NCBI GenBank assembly: GCA_025360985.1 | Contig: JANYBA010000353.1 | Location: 1-10,343, forward strand | Origin: Gammaproteobacteria bacterium | GTDB taxonomy: Bacteria > Pseudomonadota > Gammaproteobacteria > Xanthomonadales > Xanthomonadaceae | Reading direction: 5' to 3' | DNA length: 10,343 nt | Shown here: positions 8,335 to 10,343 of the stretch, piece by piece | Layout: each line of letters starts with the position of its first letter | How positions within the stretch are numbered: the stretch's first letter is position 1 | Translations under genes and position numbers: made by a program | The notes under the pieces: model-generated | Seen by the model: the letters and a program-made list of their open reading frames with translations, nothing else | Database searches by the model: none | What the model was told of the DNA's origin: nothing

Positions 8335-9676
8335 ACCTTCCGTGCAAATCGACCAGATCGGACGACTGTCCGAACTCGCCACCGGCGTGATCGCGCGTTG
8401 CCGCGCGCACGGCGCCAGCCAGTCGGAGGTGTCGATCAACGAAGACAGCGGGTTGTCGGTGAACGTGCGCCTGGGCGAAGTCGAGACGGTGGAACGCACC
8501 GGCGACCGCGGCGTCGCGGTGACCGTCTACTTCGGGAAGTGCAAAGGCAGCGCCAGCACCGCCGACCTGCAGCCTTCCAGCCTGGAGGCCACGGTCGACC
8601 AGGCCTGCGCCATCGCCCGGTTCACCGAGGCCGACCCGGCCGCCGGCATGGCCGATCCCGAACTGATGGCGGTCGATTTTCCGGAACTGGATCTTTGGCA
8701 TCCTTGGGACGTCGACGCCGACCGCGCCATCGCCCTGGCGCTGCAAGCCGAGGCCGCAGGCCGCACCGCCGACCGCCGGATCAGCAATTCCGATGGCGCC
8801 GGCGTCAGCAGCGGGCAAAGCACCGCCGTGTACGCGAACAGCCACGGATTCGCCGGCGCCGAGCGCAATACCCAGCACTCGATCAGTTGTTCGCTGATCG
8901 CCGGCAAAAACGACGGTATGCAACGCGACTACTGGTACACCGCGGCGCTGGCGGCCGAAGACCTGGAATCCGCGGCGCAGGTCGGTCGGCGCGCGGCCGA
9001 ACGGACCGTGGCGCGCCTGCAACCGCGACCGCTGCCGACCGGCGACTATCCCGTGCTGTTCGCGCCGGAGATGGCGCGCAGCCTGGTTGGCCACCTGATC
9101 GGCGCGGTGTCCGGCGGCGCGCTCTATCGACGCGCCAGCTTTCTCCTCGATTCGGTCGGCAGCAAACTGTTTCCCGATTGGTTTTCGATCGTCGAACAGC
9201 CGCGCTTGCGCCGCGGGCTGCGCTCGGCCGCCTTCGACGCCGAGGGCGTGGCGACGCGCGAGCAGGACCTCGTGCGCGATGGTGTGCTCGTGCGCTACGT
9301 GCTTGGCAGCTACTCGGCACGCAAGCTCGGCCTGGCGACGACCGGCAACGCTGGCGGCATCCACAACCTGACAATCCCCGCCAACGCCGAGGGTGGCGAC
9401 AAGATGGTTCGGGCAATGGGCCGCGGACTGTTGGTGACCGAACTCATGGGCCAGGGCGTCAACACCATCACCGGCGACTATTCGCGCGGCGCCGCCGGCT
9501 TCTGGATCGAAAACGGCGAGATCGTCCATTCGGTCGACGAAATCACCATCGCCGGGCATTTGCGCGCGATGTTCCTCGCCGTCGAAGCCGTCGGCGATGA
9601 TGTCGATCGACGTTCGCATATCCAGATCGGATCGGTGCTGATCGGAAAAATGACCGTCGCCGGCGCCGCCGCTTGA
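8309..9676 (+). CDS. pmbA: PmbA/TldE, non-catalytic partner of TldD
   Basis: A 455-residue peptidase U62 family protein (E. coli PmbA/TldE has 450). It pairs with TldD to form the working peptidase; TldE itself lacks the zinc site. Consistent with this there is no HExxxH; the region at residues 255-275 instead reads MARSLVGHLIGAVSGGALYRR. Strong matches to the family include FGKCKGSASTADL, ISNSDGAGVSSG, the FLLDSVGSKLFPDW block, SYSARKLGLATTGNAGGIHN and TELMGQGVNTITGDYSRGAAGFWIENGEI. ATG 8309 is chosen over ATG 8315 because GTGGAG at 8291-8296 is better placed, although 12 bases away. Longer upstream readings run antisense through yjgA and are not conserved. The gene is divergent from yjgA and needs its own promoter, which must lie within yjgA coding DNA; I see no convincing one. 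Its stop codon is embedded in a TTGACA hexamer. Confidence 0.96.
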   Translation: MGMSSDLAKPSVQIDQIGRLSELATGVIARCRAHGASQSEVSINEDSGLSVNVRLGEVETVERTGDRGVAVTVYFGKCKGSASTADLQPSSLEATVDQACAIARFTEADPAAGMADPELMAVDFPELDLWHPWDVDADRAIALALQAEAAGRTADRRISNSDGAGVSSGQSTAVYANSHGFAGAERNTQHSISCSLIAGKNDGMQRDYWYTAALAAEDLESAAQVGRRAAERTVARLQPRPLPTGDYPVLFAPEMARSLVGHLIGAVSGGALYRRASFLLDSVGSKLFPDWFSIVEQPRLRRGLRSAAFDAEGVATREQDLVRDGVLVRYVLGSYSARKLGLATTGNAGGIHNLTIPANAEGGDKMVRAMGRGLLVTELMGQGVNTITGDYSRGAAGFWIENGEIVHSVDEITIAGHLRAMFLAVEAVGDDVDRRSHIQIGSVLIGKMTVAGAAA

Positions 9677-9701
9677 CAGCGTCCGCCGTCCGGCGGAAAT
9701 T
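9673..9701 (+). promoter_or_regulatory. Possible promoter for the DUF4870 gene
   Basis: A perfect TTGACA lies at 9673-9678 and overlaps the pmbA stop TGA. The hexamer 17 bases later, GAAATT (9696-9701), matches TATAAT in only three of six places. If active, it would give a leader of roughly 40 bases before the ATG at 9750. The exact -35 match is suggestive, but the poor -10 keeps confidence low. Confidence 0.35.
9682..9697 (+). other. Short GC-rich hairpin after pmbA
   Basis: TCCGCC and GGCGGA pair around a GTCC loop immediately downstream of pmbA. Only AAATTCAT follows, with no T run, so it is a poor intrinsic terminator. It also falls inside the spacer of the candidate promoter. A second small stem, CGCAC/GTGCG with a GGAGG loop, is at 9711-9725. 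Either may be chance in GC-rich DNA. Confidence 0.35.
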
Positions 9702-9736
9702 CATGGCTGGCGCACGGAGGGTGCGTCCATTCCAGC

Positions 9737-9742
9737 AAGGGG
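9737..9742 (+). promoter_or_regulatory. Ribosome binding site of the DUF4870 gene
   Basis: AAGGGG is placed 7 bases before ATG 9750 and is followed by AAAGG. It is the clearest Shine-Dalgarno-like sequence in the window, where the other genes have weak or no sites. It fixes the start of the small membrane protein and suggests that this gene is translated independently and well. Confidence 0.75.
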
Positions 9743-9749
9743 AAAGGCA

Positions 9750-10085
9750 ATGAGCGAAGTGACCCAAGACGACAAGACCATGGCCCTGATTGGCCATATT
9801 TCGGGGATCGTGGCCGGCTTCATCGGTCCGCTGGTCATCTGGTTGATCAACAAGGACAAGACCGACAAGGAGTGGCTGATCGGTCAGGCCAAGGAAGCCC
9901 TGAATTTCCAGATCACGATCGCCATCGCCTGGATCATCGCCATCTGCCTGAGCATCGTATTGATCGGCTTCCTGCTCTATCCGGTCATCCTGATCGGCAA
10001 CATCGTGCTGTGCATCATGGCCGGCATGAAGGCCAATGAAGGCGTGGACTACCGCTATCCTGTCGCCATTCGCCTGATCAAGTAG
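9750..10085 (+). CDS. DUF4870 domain small membrane protein
   Basis: A 111-residue protein of the DUF4870 (Tic20-like) family; its function is not established and I do not assign one. Three membrane helices are likely at about residues 12-33 (ALIGHISGIVAGFIGPLVIWLI), 55-73 and 75-93. A cytosolic-looking charged loop, NKDKTDKEWLIGQAKEALNFQ, lies between the first and second helices, and QAKEALNFQ is the typical family motif. The tail YRYPVAIRLIK is also typical. There is no signal peptide or cysteine pair, and no visible catalytic residues. ATG 9750 has a strong ribosome site and matches the usual family start. The gene sits 73 bases after pmbA on the same strand and may have its own promoter; it is convergent with the ispA-like gene, with a palindrome between them. 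Nothing nearby suggests a specific role beyond general envelope function. Confidence 0.9.
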   Translation: MSEVTQDDKTMALIGHISGIVAGFIGPLVIWLINKDKTDKEWLIGQAKEALNFQITIAIAWIIAICLSIVLIGFLLYPVILIGNIVLCIMAGMKANEGVDYRYPVAIRLIK

Positions 10086-10097
10086 CCGTCGGCGTGC

Positions 10098-10123
10098 TGG
10101 CGCGGGTCAGCTGACCCGCGCCA
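10098..10123. terminator. 26-base perfect palindrome between convergent genes, possible bidirectional terminator
   Basis: The 13-base half TGGCGCGGGTCAG is followed at once by its exact reverse complement. In RNA from either strand it would fold into an 11-pair, very GC-rich stem with an AGCT loop. It begins 12 bases after the DUF4870 stop, and on the other strand it contains the last codons and stop (10107-10109) of the ispA-like gene. No T run follows on either side, so it is not a classic intrinsic terminator. A protein-binding site is another possibility. Confidence 0.6.
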
Positions 10124-10343
10124 CGGCAAACTCCGCAAGATTGCGCAAGGCATCGGCGCGGGCACCGAGCGGCGCCAGCGTCGCGCGCATTTTTTCCGAA
10201 AGCTCCTGCAACAATACCCGCGATCGATCGATCCCGAGCAGCGCGACGAACGTCGCCTTGTCCTGGGCGGCGTCCTTGCCGGCGGTCTTGCCCAGCTGCG
10301 CGGCGTCAGCTTCGACGTCGAGGATGTCGTCGCGGATCTGGAA
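10107..10343 (-). CDS. ispA: Polyprenyl synthase (farnesyl/geranyl diphosphate synthase, IspA-like), 3' part
   Basis: The C-terminal 78 residues of a trans-prenyltransferase; the start lies beyond the right edge. The enzyme condenses isopentenyl diphosphate with allylic diphosphates, typically giving farnesyl diphosphate for quinone and cell-wall lipid carriers. The first visible residues, FQIRDDILDVEAD, carry the second aspartate-rich motif DDxxD (DDILD, bases 10317-10331) that binds magnesium and diphosphate. LGKTAGKDAAQDKATFVALLG then matches the usual LGKxxGxDxxxxKxTyxxLLG segment, and the last helix ends AVARVS. The short C-terminal stretch after that segment fits farnesyl diphosphate synthases such as E. 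coli IspA (299 residues) better than longer-chain octaprenyl synthases, but product length cannot be read from this part. It is convergent with the DUF4870 gene; in many relatives xseB precedes it, outside the window. Confidence 0.9.
   Translation of the reverse strand, partial: FQIRDDILDVEADAAQLGKTAGKDAAQDKATFVALLGIDRSRVLLQELSEKMRATLAPLGARADALRNLAEFAVARVS

Noticed and set aside
9071..9133. Loss of the zinc motif in PmbA as a possible defect
   Set aside because: TldE/PmbA proteins normally lack HExxxH; the catalytic site is in TldD, where it is intact.
8276..9619. Upstream extension of yjgA giving a 625-residue protein
   Set aside because: The added part is antisense to pmbA and has no conserved features. 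DUF615 proteins are about 170-190 residues long.
1..10343. A hidden defence, RiPP, phage or CRISPR system
   Set aside because: All coding space is taken by recognised housekeeping families on both strands. No repeat-spacer array, integrase, transposase, toxin-antitoxin pair or precursor peptide gene was seen; TldD/TldE alone do not imply a RiPP cluster.

Overview
The window looks like core chromosome from a GC-rich gammaproteobacterium, most probably of the Xanthomonadales (Xanthomonadaceae or Rhodanobacteraceae). This rests on the protein families and their order (rlmH, maf, rng, yhdP, tldD, then inverted yjgA and pmbA), on N-terminal residues of YjgA that resemble the xanthomonad form, and on a GTAGGAGCGA...TCGC-type inverted repeat. 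The genus cannot be fixed by eye. I see no phage, plasmid, insertion sequence, CRISPR, tRNA or rRNA.

Layout, left to right. Bases 1-7666 hold five tightly packed plus-strand genes: the 3' end of rlmH (23S rRNA methyltransferase), maf (nucleotide pyrophosphatase), rng (RNase G), yhdP (a very long AsmA-like envelope lipid-transport protein) and tldD (metalloprotease subunit). Gaps are 33, 10 and 5 bases, and yhdP and tldD overlap in an ATGA, so this is almost certainly one operon whose promoter lies upstream of the window. A strong inverted repeat (7678-7746) separates tldD from the convergent minus-strand gene yjgA (darP, 50S assembly factor) and covers the yjgA stop codon. yjgA is divergent from pmbA (tldE), the partner subunit of TldD, and their start codons are only 3 to 33 bases apart. 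After pmbA come a short leader with a consensus TTGACA hexamer and small hairpins, then a gene for a three-helix DUF4870 membrane protein, a 26-base perfect palindrome, and the 3' end of a minus-strand polyprenyl synthase gene (ispA-like).

Two themes link the genes. RlmH, RNase G and YjgA/DarP all act on ribosomal RNA or ribosome assembly. TldD and PmbA/TldE form one peptidase complex; in E. coli they are encoded at two separate loci, which here appear joined with yjgA between the halves. The gene content is ordinary housekeeping, and I found no evidence of a new biological system. The features most worth a second look are the two palindromic elements that cover the stop codons of the minus-strand genes, and the very tight yjgA/pmbA divergent junction.
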